Below, in pieces: positions 48,088 to 60,291 of a stretch of 64,000 bases of DNA. This stretch comes from Otatea glauca (Eukaryota > Streptophyta > Magnoliopsida > Poales > Poaceae): assembly GCA_036346275.1 (NCBI GenBank), contig CM070730.1, positions 8,184,309 through 8,248,308 on the forward strand, in the 5' to 3' direction. Both the position numbers and the translations under genes were made by a program. How positions within the stretch are numbered: position 1 is the stretch's first letter; each line of letters starts with the position of its first letter. A model generated the notes under the pieces. The model made no database searches and was not told where the DNA came from. It worked only from the letters and a program-made list of their open reading frames with translations.

Positions 48088-49495
48088 TCAGGCGACCCTG
48101 CAGTTGGCCCTGATCCGGCCACTGCTGCCGGTGAGCACGCCGACGGAGCCCATCTTTACCATGGCGGCGGCGAAGTCGCTCTGGAAGGTGGCCGGGTCGT
48201 TGGCGTAGGTGACCACCTGCACAGCGGTGTTCTTGTCGCTGAGCAGCGCCTGGTCCGAGGACAGCAGGCCTCGATTGGCCATGACGCCCTTGTAGAACCC
48301 CTCGTCGAAGGCGTTCGGGGTGACGACGTCCATGGGCACGAGCGCGCTGCCCCCCGCCGGCGTGGCCCCCTGCGGGCACTGCTGAGCCAGCTGGGCCACG
48401 TACGCCGGATCCATGGTCGGGTCCTGCCCCGCCGTCGGGCTCGTCCTGTACAGCCGGCTGCTGAACGAGCTGCAGTGCGACGCGCCGATGGTGTGCGCCC
48501 CAGAGAGGGTGACCATCTCCTTCTGGGCGAGACCCTTGGAGGCGAACATCTGCGTGAGCTGGTTCACGTTGGCGCCGGGAGGAGGCAGGTTGCCGTTCGT
48601 GTCCTGCGCGCGGGAGACGCTCCCGTCCCTGCGCCCCGCCGGCACTTGATACGCGTTCCCGCCGGTCTGCACGAGACGACCAACACCATCAGTAACAGAT
48701 AATTAGTGAACAATGGCGCGGTGATTTTGATGGGTCCATGCATGTAAAGATCTGATTTTTTCCCCCTGGTATGCAGGTGCAGCATCACGTGGTGCAGGCA
48801 GAGTGTGCATGGAAAAGTTGGGGACATAGATCAGATAAGATTTCCTAGTCCTACATGCTAGCTTAGCTTTGGATTCCACTCATATGATCATGTCTAGTTT
48901 AAAAGGCCCAATGCAAGATTACTTTAGATTCTGCAATATTAAGTGTGCGAGCTTTAAATAGTTAATTGATGTACCAGTGCGACGCTGTCCCTGGCCGCGA
49001 ACGCGAGGATGTCCGCGCACGAGACGACCCCGAAGCACGCCTGCTCCACGCGCGCCTTGATGCGGTCGATGACCTCGAAGCCTCGCAGGCTCGTGTTCGG
49101 CCCCGCGTCCTTCTCCGCCGTGTTGCCCTTGGTCGAGTCGATCAGAACCGACGCGTCACACCCCTGCAAGATCGCAACGACATCTATACGGTCAATTCGA
49201 TCACTAATAATCGCTGCTGCATTTGCAATACTGATCAATCGATGGGGTTTTATTCAATTGCTTGACCGACCCTGACGAAGCAGTCGTGGAAGTGCAGCCG
49301 GAGCAGCCCGGCGGCGAGGCCCGGGTTGGCCGCCACCGCCTTGCTCACCTCCTGCTGCACGATGATCTCCGCCGCCGGGCACGGGTTGTCGTAGAACCCC
49401 ACCCTCAGCTGCGCGCGCAGTCCCGTCGCCATCAGCAGCACGGACACCGCCGCAACCTGGAAGAACATCGCGCAGCGTCTTCTTTGCACCTCCAT
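48088..49495 (-). CDS. Class III secretory peroxidase (330 aa, 3 exons)
   Basis: A plant secretory haem peroxidase, which uses H2O2 to oxidise phenolics, typically in the wall or vacuole. Exons on the minus strand are 49495-49271, 49163-48975 and 48666-48088, with GT/AG introns. Together they give 993 nt including the stop. Residues 1-28 form a signal peptide ending LRA, with mature Gln29. Distal Arg66 and His70 lie in LRLHFHDCF; Cys77 is in GCDASVL; SCADIL follows. The proximal haem ligand is His196 in LSGAHTIGASHC. The C-terminus is RANCRVA. Length and cysteines fit a complete family member. The third intron found in the neighbouring paralogue, inside the GAHT motif, is absent here. A start at the inner Met10 is possible but would shorten the signal peptide. 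Confidence 0.93.
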
Positions 49496-49539
49496 TGGCC
49501 ACTAGCCACTAGCTAACACTCACTTTGGCACTGGCTAGC

Positions 49540-49546
49540 TTTTATA
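49540..49546 (-). promoter_or_regulatory. TATA box of peroxidase 1
   Basis: TATAAAA on the minus strand about 45 bp before the ATG, implying a short leader. An alternative TATATAAT lies near 49612-49619. Confidence 0.5.
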
Positions 49547-49901
49547 CAGGCACAGCACTAGCAGACTAGCTATGCTTCTTGGTTAAGGAAGGCGAGAGTG
49601 CAGGAGCGTGTATTATATAGAAAAATTGGAGGAGGATTTAGGGGAATCTTGATTGGGCCGGGACAAGCGAGTATGCCATATGCCGCGCATGTGCAGAGGG
49701 GCTAGGTTGGTAGTGGAAAGGTGTGGTGCCAATTGGGGGCCGGGCTTTTCTGCCATGATTGGGGGCAATGGAAAGGCAGCAAGATCTGCACTACTCCAAT
49801 GTTTTATCTGCAGTAGATGGAGCGGCGGACAAGTGGGCACTGGGCAGTACATAGAGCACAGAACTCTGAAACTACACGAGGGATTTGGTTTGGGCTATAT
49901 A

Positions 49902-50713
49902 TAGAGGTGGGCATCGTGCGGGCCGGGCCGCCGGCAAGACGGTCTATCGTGCCGTGCTCGAACCGTGTCGGGCGCGACGGCCCGTCGTGCTCGCCGTCGC
50001 GCGTGCAGTGCTCAGCCCGGCTTCGCCAGCGAGCCGAGCACGCCCATTTGCGCCGTGCCTACGCCGTGCCGTCTTGCGGCCCGGTCAAACCCATTTGCAC
50101 TATTTCAACGAGAGGAAAAGAGCCGAGATACATATAATTAAGGCGGTGAATGCAAATATTATGAGAAAAGAACTAAAATTTATTTATTATCGAACGATTA
50201 CATAGAGCGAGAAGGATGTGCTAATACTGGACGAGAGAGGAGAATAGGCGAGAAAGAGAGTGAGCGAGACAGACGAGAGAGATTGAGAGAGACTGGTGAG
50301 AGAGAGAGCTGAGAGAGATTGAGAGGGACGACCGAGAGAGAGCAGCTTCTGCACCGTCTCTCAATCTCTCTTAGCTCTCTCTCTCTCCTGTTTTGTCCGT
50401 CTCTCTCAGGTGTTGGCGATAGGGGTGACGTTCATGCTACTGGATGCATCCATGACGGTCATGTTCTGTGAGTTAGTGACCTTCATGCTAAGCTTCTTCC
50501 TCATGCCTTGGATCATTAGGCCCAATATAGCCCATTCTACAGTGTCGTGCCGTGCCGGGCTGCCCATCGTGCCTGATTCTCGAGCCGCGCACGCCCGTGC
50601 TCTGATGTCGTGCGGCCGCACGGCCCACTTCGTGCCGAGTCGGGCTTCGTGCCGGGCCGTGACGTCGTGCCTCGGGCCGGCCCAAAAGAGCCCGGCCCGA
50701 GTGCCCACCTCTA
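49902..50713. mobile_element. hAT-type non-autonomous element (Dart/nDart-like ends) in peroxidase 1 upstream region
   Basis: An 812-bp element with ends TAGAGGTGGGC...GCCCACCTCTA, flanked by the perfect 8-bp duplication GCTATATA (49894-49901 and 50714-50721). The interior is GC-rich near both ends, with a GA-rich tract around 50215-50350. No transposase. The ends resemble the TAGAGGTGG start I recall for rice Dart/nDart. It lies 400 bp upstream of the peroxidase ATG. Confidence 0.8.
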
Positions 50714-50721
50714 GCTATATA

Positions 50722-52827
50722 TACGGTGCGTGCTGGAGCTGCCACTTGTGAACTGATTATTACATCTTTTGTTTTCATGGCACGTTAGTCATGGATTCAT
50801 ACTTAATCCCGCGATGCTACAGTGACATGACGGACTGTGTCCTGCGAGTACAACTAAAATATTAACGGATGTTTGGCCTTTTATTAGGACTTTTCTGCCA
50901 AGATAGAAGCGTGACTCTTTTTTTTTTAGCTGTAATTTAGAAGTGTGGCTTATGTCTCATTTACAGTAGGTAAGCCTGTCTGGGTTGGCAGTCATGTTCT
51001 TCAACGAAGTAAGGAAATATTGATTTTCTGTACAGACAACGGTCCGATTAATCATGTATATAATTCAGAATGGTCCAATCGATACCTTTAATCTATTTAG
51101 ATGTTACTACCTGTTCATGGATCAGCGCGGCGCCTTGAGCATCAGATGCGCGCGGAATAGCAAAGCCTGATTCCTGACAGCCAAGTTCCAGGCAGTGTAG
51201 CTGCAAATGCTTCACAGCTCGAAAGAGTCCAGCAGGGAGCAAATGATTGACTCACCGCTAGGTTCATCAACGCTTGCTAGCTAATTAGAAATGAGCTATT
51301 CCTTTATATGTTGCTGCTTGAGCTTAACAATAGAGCAGGAAAGCATCCGGTTTGGTTGGTTCAGGGACAAGCCAAGGAAGATTCCTCATCACATTGTTAC
51401 AGAGCAGGAACTTATTTTAATAGCTGTCCATGATTTCTGACAAACTTCAGAGTGATGCATATGAGAAAATTAGTAATCCTACGTATGCAGGAATATCAGT
51501 AAGTCAAATGGAGTGTTATTTTCACCGAGAACAAGTGTAGATCCACTCGGTAACAGCTAAGCTAGCTATTGACTGACTGGCTCTGATCGTTGGGAGTGAC
51601 TGAGTGAGTGGCGTCTGTAGTGCACATGCAGATCGTGTTTGGTAGAACTCAAGTCGTGCCAAGATCCTTTGATATTATGGACTATAATCGTCTAAATTTC
51701 ACCTCAGGGTAAGGAATCAATCGTTAGAACAAGTTGGATAAAGGGAGCCAGCCCAATTAATTGAGTTGTTCCTCCATATAATATGTAAATCCCAGTAAAA
51801 AAAATGGTCTAGTTGATTGGCCATATATCCACAGCGTAAACTGAATGCACTGAAGTGGCTGTCACTTATCATCGTATAGTACGAAGTACGAACTAGGAAG
51901 GTCCCAGCTACATGAATACCGAAGTACAGCAATGCTGAAGCAAAGCAAAAGCAATATGAACGGTTTTGCCAAACTGACCCTCTTGCAGCCTTGCTGTTTC
52001 ATGGGGTCCTGTAATCTTCTTTGCGTAGTACAGCTTGTGCTGCCTTTGATATACTGTCATCTACTCAGCCGCTCTCTCTTTCGAACAGAGGGCCATCATC
52101 TTTCCCATTCACAGGTACATCAAGGTGTAGGAAGGCTTTTAGATTTAGCTATTTTACGGTATACTAAATTTAATATAGGTTGTTCATATTTTTCGACCTA
52201 ATAAATTAGATTAGCTAGTATTTATTTATACTTTCTCTTTAATAGATTAGTATGAATACCCTCAACAAATAAATGGCTAGATCTAATTTCTACTAACAGT
52301 CTATGCTACTGATATAATACACCGTAACATTTCTAAATAGACTAGGCTTACGGCGTAGTGTGCTTAGACTAGCACATGACAAAAGTACGAATGCGCGTAC
52401 AAGTTGATCCGTTGGCCTGGCCCTACAGCCATAGCGACTGCCTGGCGAGGAGATGCGCCCGATTTAGCTGTCGCAAAGATGTTGGAAGCTGCACAACTCG
52501 GCGCATGCATGTTGACACGGTCACGCCGGGAAGGAGCCCAATCCGCCGCCGTGAGTAATGAAGTAGTTCGCGCGGGCAAACGTGGCAGTGGGACAGAGAT
52601 CTAATGCAGGATTGTAACTTAAGTAGTTATGTACGAATCGTTAGATAAAAAGCGATGGATCAGTCTTTCAGGAATACTATAGCAAATTAATATGTTAATG
52701 TTTCACCGTACATAGCATTGCAGAAAGTTACTGTAGCAAACCGTTATTGGACGATCGGCCTGCCGATTCCTATCTGTGCCCACGCGGGGGAGAGGGAGAG
52801 GGAGACTCGTCCGAAACGAATGCCCAA
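50722..52827. other. Intergenic region between peroxidase genes
   Basis: About 2.1 kb with no supported gene. AT-rich patches near 52140-52320 may be old MITE fragments, but I cannot define ends. Confidence 0.4.
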
Positions 52828-52835
52828 CCTACGGG

Positions 52836-54130
52836 TAGGGTTGCAATCGGATCGGATAATTTCCGACCGTCCGACCGACCGGATGTGTTCGGATCGGATT
52901 CGGATAATTTTTTCAGATAGTTTTCGGATTTGGTGTCGGATTCGGATACTGTTTTTCGGATTCGGATTCGGATTCGGGATATCTCTATTCGTCGGATCGG
53001 TATATTCCGAAACTTTTTTCGGATATATCCGGTACAAAGAGTTCGGATATCCGATCGAAATAAACATTACAACCTGTGTCGCGGTTACACCCGTGAGGCC
53101 CGTGGGCGAGCGCACGCGACCCAACAAGACCTGCCCTTCGGCCCCCGAGACGGCCCGCGCGGTGCGAACGACCCGGCCTGTGCGTTCGCTCGTGGCTGAC
53201 GGCACCTGTCGCAACTGCCTACCTCCAGCGTCACGTCACATCATATGGGCGCAGGGAGCGGCTGCACGTACTAGGCACTTTACACACCACCGGTTGGATG
53301 GTTAGCTGGGCGCGACATATCCCGCCTGCATGGACCGGCTAGGAGTTAAAGCAGGGTACATGCTCAAAAGTTCAATACCTCGACACCCTCACTGCCTCAC
53401 TGGCCTCACATCGCTATGTCCCGGTGACTATTTCCATCCCACGCTACACTGCCTACACTCGTCCCAGCATGCTGGCTTTCCTAGGCTCCTAGCACAATTA
53501 ACATCCCAACTCTTATTCTTACGTTAAGGCTATTATTTTGTAGGATGATTGAGGACAAGTAGCTATAGTTATAAACTCGTTGTCTACTTGAGATGTTACG
53601 AGTTTGCCTTAGTTACTTCAGTCTTCAAACTCTTATATAAGATTGTGTCATTGTTGAGTCTTCTGACTGTGTAATGTAATCCAAATATTATAGACTTGTC
53701 TTATTGTCTCTTTCATGAAGACGTAAAGTTATGGTCATGTTATCGTGATATTATTTATGTATCGTTCTATGTTTCATAACTTTTCGTATGTATACTGTTT
53801 AAATTAAATGTACTTTCGCAACTTTGTTGGACTACACGATAAAATGACTTGTTAGACTGCGATAATCTTGTTGCATGTTAAAGTCATACGGTTGGTTAAT
53901 CAGTGCTATATGTGCGCTTTATGTGGTATCTATTTTCGCACGTTATTCGATAAAAATTATCCGGTATCGTATGATTCCGATATGTATTCGATTCGAATCC
54001 GTGACCGATATTATCCGTACCGTATTCGTATCCGGCACTATTCGAATCTAATTCCGAATCTGATAAAAAAATATGATTTAGAATACGAAAAGAGCAATAT
54101 CCGACCGAATCCGAGCCGATTGCACCCCTG
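52836..54130. mobile_element. hAT-type non-autonomous element with CGGAT-rich ends
   Basis: The left end TAGGGTTGCAATCGG and right end, reverse complemented, CAGGGGTGCAATCGG form a terminal inverted repeat. The flanks are near-identical 8-mers (CCTACGGG at 52828-52835, CTTACGGG at 54131-54138; one mismatch). Subterminal DNA is full of TCGGAT repeats. The central part (about 53070-53860) is not repetitive in this way and may be captured DNA. Total 1295 bp. No transposase. Confidence 0.75.
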
Positions 54131-54426
54131 CTTACGGGGCGGATGGCTTGAGGTTGCACAAAGTTTTGGGTGACGAAACGAGCGGATCGCACGCGGACCG
54201 AAATTTCAGCAGAGCGTTGTTTGTGGGCCACGCTTTCGGTGGGCTGTATCCATTCGGTGTTGGCTCTTCAATCTTCATCTTTTACTGGGCCGAACTTTGA
54301 TCGGCTGCAAATTACGTTCTTGTGTATGGTAACTGGTAACTCGAATAACTCTGTGCTTGCACGACTACTCGATGGTAATGAGAGCTTAGAAGCTGTGTGA
54401 TGGAAGTAAACAAACGTAAACAATAA

Positions 54427-54751
54427 GGCTGCGTTTGGTGTCGGTTAAAGTAACCGGGTTAGATAATCTTAACCTAACTAGGTTAGTTTAACTCAAATTT
54501 TGTGCTTGGCAACCAGCCTTGCTAATCTAAATTACTGTTTGGCTTGATTAGGTGGGTTAGCACTAGAAAAATAAGAATTTACGAGAATTAGTTGTGATGG
54601 GTTAACTTATTCCACCAATTTGATGGGTTACTTTAATCTTGGATTAGGAGGGTTAAAACATTTTGACTAGGTTAAGTTAATCCTCACTAATCCAATGATG
54701 TTTGCGGGTTAAACCCCTAACCCACCTCTTAATCCCAAACCAAACTGGGTC
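54427..54751. mobile_element. Tourist/PIF-Harbinger-like MITE
   Basis: 325 bp with ends GGCTGCGTTTGGT and (reverse complement of the right end) GACCCAGTTTGGT, flanked by the 3-bp duplication TAA (54424-54426 and 54752-54754). The interior is rich in GGGTTA/TAACCC motifs. It lies about 280 bp beyond the stop of peroxidase 2. Confidence 0.75.
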
Positions 54752-55030
54752 TAAGGGTCGAATCCAATATTCTGGGGGAAAAGCCTAACTGAATAATTGT
54801 AAACCATTGTTTGCTCGTGTCTACCAAGTTGTGTGTAGAAACATTCTTGAATTTGAATAACATGATACCACAAATGTAAAGGTACACCGAATCCCAAAAT
54901 CAAAAAACAACGAATGTTACATGCTGAAACGTTAACTGAGCAAAGACCGAAGAAAAGATCTCGAAACAATGAATTCAATCGAGACGCCCGCGTCGTGGTC
55001 ACGCACCAACGCACCGGTTTGGCTATATGC

Positions 55031-56358
55031 TCACCACGTCCTGACCTTCCTGCAGTTGACGCGGACCTTGCCTGGGTAGCTGCCGCGTATGCTGCCCATC
55101 CTGCCCATGGCGGTCGCGAAGCTAGTCATGAACAAGCCGGGGTTGCTCTTCAGCTGCCTCACCTTGCCCACGGTCTGCGGCGAGTTGAGCGCGGCGTCGG
55201 ACTCGAGCACGGTGCGGTTGGCGAGGACATTGGCGTAGTAGCTCGTGTCGAACGCGTACTGGCTGCCGGCGTCGAGCGGCACGACGTTGTTGGGGTTGAA
55301 GTTGCACTGGCTCCTCAGGCTGTTCCGGAAGGCCGCGTCCATGCCCTTGTCGTTGTCGTTCATCAGCCGGTACCCGAACGTGCGGCAGGACGCTATGCCC
55401 AGCGTGTGCGCGCCTGCACGTACGCATGCGTCCAAGCCAGGTTAAATTAAACAGGAGGCAATGAAGATCAATCCATTTCTTGGTGATCGACTCGGCGTTG
55501 CATGATTGCAATATCTCTGTATATGTTGGATCGTACTAGTACCTGAGAGGACGATCATGTCGTCCATCGACAACCCCTTCCTGTAGAAGTACTGGGCGAG
55601 CTGGTCCGGATTCCGCAGAGTTGGAGGAGGGAGATCGCCGGTCATGCTCGCCCGCGACACGGTGCCGTCCTGCCTCCCGCCGGGAACGGCATACACGTAA
55701 CCACCGGTCTGCGAATTTAGTCAGTACCATTTTGGTCGGTCAGTGATGAAAAATTGACAGCGTTATATCTAGCTATCATGTTATAGTACGAAGCAATTAA
55801 CTCTTGCGTAGCACGCACGTACCGCCACTCTGACGCTGTCCCTTGCGGCGTAGGCGAGTATGTCCGCGCACGAGACCGTCCCTGGGCACACGGCTTCGAT
55901 CCTCGCCTTGGCGTTGTCGATGACGTCGTACCCTCGGAGGCTCAGGTTCGGCTGCGCGTTCTTCTCCGCCTGGTTGTCGCTGGACTCCAGCAGCACCGAC
56001 CCGTCGCACCCCTGAAATTAGCCGTGCGCACGCACGGCCGTTCTAGTGAGCAAAATGACGTACGTAGCAGCACACGGCACATGCATGCGCGTACACGCGG
56101 ACGCACGTACGGCGATCGAAGATGCGCGCTTACATTGACGAAGCAATCGTGAAAGTGCAGCCTGATCAGGTTGGCCGGCACCTTCCTGTCCAAGTTCCAT
56201 GCCTTCTGAACCTCTTCGAACACGATGGATTCGGCGCTGTGGCACGTCTGGTTGTAGAACCCGGCCCTGAGAGTCTGCGCATCGGCGACGCAAGCAGCGT
56301 GCAGGAGCAAGCTTGCAACAACAGCAGCCAGCAACCCTGCTCCTCTTCCCATTGCCAT
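55031..56358 (-). CDS. Class III secretory peroxidase (320 aa, 4 exons)
   Basis: Paralogue of the peroxidase at 48088-49495, same strand, about 5.5 kb away. Exons on the minus strand are 56358-56134, 56011-55823, 55708-55543 and 55413-55031 (963 nt with stop), all with GT/AG introns. The chosen Met (56358) makes exon 1 exactly 225 nt, as in the paralogue. An upstream in-frame ATG at 56397 would add 13 residues before the hydrophobic signal peptide. Predicted cleavage follows VADA27. Distal Arg66 and His70 lie in IRLHFHDCF; GCDGSVLL and SCADIL are present. Proximal His196 is in LSGAHTLG, where the third intron (phase 1) splits the Gly codon. This is the classic four-exon layout. The C-terminus VNCRKVRTW is extended and basic. 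Confidence 0.93.
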
Positions 56359-56483
56359 CGTACGTGCAACGGACTCCCCTATCTCCAATCTCACCACCGT
56401 GAATTAATTGGTTGATGCAACTCTTTAGCTAGCCAGCACTGTGAGCCAAGGAGGTGCACGGTTGTTGATGAGGAGGTTTGGTG

Positions 56484-56491
56484 TATATATA
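56484..56491 (-). promoter_or_regulatory. TATA box of peroxidase 2
   Basis: TATATATA about 126 bp before the chosen ATG, giving an estimated leader of about 95 nt. Confidence 0.5.
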
Positions 56492-57180
56492 CGAGGTCGA
56501 GGAGCTGGTTAATTAGGGAGATGCAAGAATGTGGGTATATGCATTTGAGGCGGGCACGTATGCAAAGATGCTGGGGATTAAATCAAATCGGACGCAGCAA
56601 ATGGGATCGAGCGAGGTCACAAAGATTAGTGGCGCCGTGCTGTCTTGTTTTGTGCCGCGTTCGTCAGGGCGGGTCGTGATCGATCGAGCTGATCTGATTC
56701 GTCGCTAGGACGTGAGATGGTGTAACTGTGAGCTAGCTAGCGACGAATGATGTATGCGACTCTGTATCGGTCAAGACGTGCCTCCGAGTTACATGTCGAG
56801 TGATCGAATCTGCACCGTCTGGTCCAATAATGAAATCGCACGAAGGAAACGGAGAAAAAATAGTGGAAAACCACGAAATGGAGGAAACAGATACTTGGTT
56901 ACGGGGGAAAAGCAAATATGCTTCTAGGATTATATGAACCTATATATGTTTTGGCTTTGTGCACTTGCTTATGGCTGTTTAAAAAGAAAGATATATATTT
57001 GCTTATTGGATGACAGTAAGTATAATAAATATTGATAGCAATGTCGTTCAAAAAATAAATACTTTCCTCGCCATTTAAACACATGTTTATTATACCCATA
57101 AGCATGCATCCATAACATTATGAGACCAAGATGCAACATTTGGTAAGGGAGGTGGATAGCAGGATTCGTTTAGTTCAAAA

Positions 57181-57417
57181 GTGGGAGAAATTTGCAGGAG
57201 GAAGGGGAATGTTAAACAAATGTCTCCTATTTCAGATTTCCATGCTCTGAGAATTCTTGATCTAGAGAATAGTGAGAAATTTGAAAATTGTTATCTCAAA
57301 AACATAGGGAAGCTATTTCTGTTGAGGTACCTACGAATTGAAGCATGTAGTATTAACACATCATTCAGTAGAAATCGGAAATCTCTATTTAAAAGTTGTA
57401 TAAATATTAAAGTATGA
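57181..57417 (+). pseudogene. NLR-type leucine-rich-repeat remnant
   Basis: One frame reads FHALRILDLENSEKFENCYL followed by KNIGKLFLLRYLRI. The order LRILDLE...LKNIGKLFxLRYL is the start of the LRR region in grass NBS-LRR resistance proteins. No P-loop, NB-ARC or coiled-coil part is nearby. Further decayed LRR-like text may continue to about 57650 (for example near CIEELLGK at 57490-57520) across stops. It is a small orphan fragment rather than a gene. Confidence 0.55.
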
Positions 57418-57659
57418 ATGAATGGTGGATACTAATTACTTACCTCTTCACTTATTTTAAGACTTATGCAACTTGTATTTGAGAGGGAATGCATAGAAGA
57501 ACTACTCGGAAAACATTGGATATATATGTATTGTAGAAGAATTGACGGCAAGTACTGCTAAACTGCAACGGTTGAAATGTTGTCATTTTTGTATAATTGA
57601 TGCCGTAAGTACCTTTTTTCTCCTTCTCATTTCCCCCCCAGCTCAACCAAAATGTGGCT

Positions 57660-58455
57660 TCCCTGTTCCCGTCTGTGTTCTGTGTAAATCATCTGTTCAA
57701 ATTTTCTTTCTAGATCTTCCTCGTCCCAAAGTAGAAAAAGAAATAAGTATTGCATTCACGGAGGACTCTGGTCCACACTCCTGCAGCCACCTCTATCAGA
57801 AACAGGGAAGAGGCGGACACGAACAGGGAAGACACATCCACCAGGAATAGACTCAATTGTCAATCCCGATAAGCCTAGTTTTCTAAAAAATCTCGTTCTC
57901 CAAATGGTAAACAGGTCATTAAGGTGTATGATAGTGGACCATATACTGAGTGTGTGACGTCGACAACGTGTAGTAGGCGAGAAAGCACAGGCCAACGGCC
58001 CAACATGGTACAGTTTTCGATCAGATATTGACTCTTGATGTAATTTTTGGATTTTTAACGAATGTCAGCAGAATTTGTCAGGCTCGGAAATAAATTTAAC
58101 AGTGGTTAATACTTTGCTCCACTTGATGCAGTAACTATTAGCATGAATAAAAGCGATGATTAAGATGCAATTTCACATGGAGTCATGGACATATCAGTGC
58201 TTCCCGTTGATATTATATTTACTGCTAAGAAGCATTGACATAGGACAAACGATAGGAGGAAATTAACTTGATCGTCCTGGGAGATGATGGATAAACAGAT
58301 CAAACGTTATTTACTGGTATTGCCCAAATTATTTAGACATACATTGAGTAAGGATTAAATTAGATGCTATGCTGAAATATAGTACATAGAATACAATAGT
58401 AGCCTCCCTTGAATTGAGCTTCTCTCAATTAGGATGAGCTCGTGTAAGCGCTTCA
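57660..58455. other. Intergenic region downstream of CURT1
   Basis: No coding region or defined repeat seen. Confidence 0.4.
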
Positions 58456-58459
58456 TCTG

Positions 58460-59748
58460 TTAGCCGCTGATTATATCCTCGTAGATGTCCCTAACCTTTG
58501 CAAAGAAAGCTTCCCTGAAATCCATTACAGTTGTTTGAGCATCTGGAGTCCTTAACTAAGGATCTTAAAAAAAATAAACATAACAACAAGTAGTCCAACT
58601 GAATCACCAAACCATTTAGTTGGAAGATCTACCTACTAAACTTCATTATAGTGTACGTTGGATCAAGGATTTTGATTTATGGTAGTATTTCCTATGTTTG
58701 ATAACTTTTCATATAGGCGGATTTGTTAGCTGTGTTTCATTACCTGTCAGGCTTGAATATCAGGTTCCTGTACGCAAACCACTGCATTACAACAGCAGAT
58801 CAGAAGGTGAAAGTCGGTATAAAATGAGAGAGGAAATCTATCAAGACTTGTACAGCTTCTCAGAATAGTCAGGTGAAGCAACTATCGCAAATACTAAAAG
58901 ATCACATGCAAGCAAATCTGAATATATTAGACCTCAGTGCAACATGGGCGTGCCAATCCCCTGCCACATTTGTCATGATGCAGCAATAGTCACTCACTCT
59001 AATGTGAAGTTTTGTTCAGAAGTCCATCTTACCCCACTGTAGCCAATGCCAACAAGTTCCATCAGACCTGGAACCACGGGAAGCCTGTCGATTGCCTGCA
59101 AGGTAACATCAAAATCATCTCTAGTTACTCCATCCATGCAGGAAATTTTCAGAAACTTCGTTTAAAAAAAGATAAAAAGGTCACTGTTGAGTACCGATAC
59201 TACTCCGCCGGCGCTCCACATCCCGAGCGTGGCAGCGACCGCAAGCGTGGTCACCGCGTACTTGTCCTCAATCCTGTCCCACTGCACGCGACAACGAGAC
59301 GGTACAACCAATTAATACACACCTCGCCGGTTCTTCTCTTCAGAGAAGAAAAAAAGAAGACATATCTTGCGTACCTCTTGTTTCAAGGCGTTGATGAACT
59401 CAGTGAGCTCCGCATTGGCGGCCATCGGCGCCGCCGGCTCCCCTGCTGCCATGGCCACCACATTCCTCGCAAGCCTCTTGCCTGAAAGAGGCACGCACGC
59501 ACGTACATCCAAATTAAAACCACTCCATTCGTGGTCGTGTCGTAAATCTTACACCATGCGCCTGCGCAAGTTCCAAGCCACTCACAGAAAGAAGTGACAC
59601 GAGGCTGGCCGTGGGACGCGAGGCCGGGCAATGGCGGCAGCGCGGGGAGTCCAAGCCCGACGGAGCGCGCGGCAACGGCGGCCTTCCCATCGCTGGCGAC
59701 AGGCGAGGCGACGGCGCCCGTGGCTGGGGTGGTGACGGTCGGGGCCAT
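58460..59748 (-). CDS. CURT1-family thylakoid curvature protein (CAAD domain), 170 aa, 6 exons
   Basis: CURT1 proteins oligomerise at thylakoid grana margins and bend the membrane. Minus-strand exons are 59748-59586, 59481-59375, 59281-59195, 59095-59033, 58781-58744 and 58514-58460, each with GT/AG introns and compatible phases. They sum to 513 nt including the stop. The Ser/Thr/Ala/Pro-rich N-terminus (MAPTVTTPATGAVASPV) looks like a chloroplast transit peptide. The CAAD-domain core follows: an amphipathic ELTEFINALKQEWDRIEDKY, a first membrane helix around AVTTLAVAATLGMWSAGGVV, AIDRLPVVPGLMELVGIGYS, then WFAYRNLIFKPDREAFFAKV and the tail RDIYEDIISG. The length fits the family and no defect is seen. 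Which paralogue (A-D) it is cannot be decided here. Confidence 0.92.
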
Positions 59749-59870
59749 GTCTAGCTTCGACGCGCGCGGTGATAGACGTTTCAGTCAGTGTCTCGCCACC
59801 TGCGCGCTGAGGCGTACGTACGTCGGCGGCTAATAACGGCCGCGTGCTCGATCGGTGGGACGACGTACGG

Positions 59871-59904
59871 GGGATGGGATGGGATGGGATGGGATGGGAT
59901 GGGA
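59871..59904. repeat. (GGGAT)n microsatellite
   Basis: Six perfect GGGAT units followed by degenerate GGGAGG, 123 bp upstream of the CURT1 start codon. It lies in the probable promoter or leader. Confidence 0.9.
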
Positions 59905-60291
59905 GGGGAGGGAGCGGCTGGGGTCTGACCGGCCGTCTGAGGCCGGGTTTTGGCGCGCGCAGATAAAGTGGGGAAGCGTGGGATGGGCACCACACGTTGC
60001 GCGCGGAAAAATGATAAGATGGGGTTGGGTTTTGTATGGCCGCCGGCTTGGATGTTGCTGTTTGCGGTATCTGAAATTCCAGGCGTTTATTGTGAGACGA
60101 CGATCGATCGAAGTTTTATCTATGACTGACGGGTAAGTGTGACCTTTTCTATGCTGCATTTGTCGAAGGATATGGACACGTGTATGCAGAGGTGAGGAAC
60201 TTGAAATTTTACATGGTAGAGACCAATTAAATAAATGGTGAGAGATGAAGTATATAAAAAGTAGCGAGGTGGAAGCTCTTTCATATAATCC

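Noticed and set aside
48046..48702. A 218-codon plus-strand open frame over the third exon of peroxidase 1
   Set aside because: It is antisense to a well-supported exon in GC-rich DNA and has no domain of its own.
52744..53305. Arg/Ile-rich open frames with IRIRSDR-like repeats
   Set aside because: They are translations of the TCGGAT repeats at the end of the 52836-54130 hAT element.
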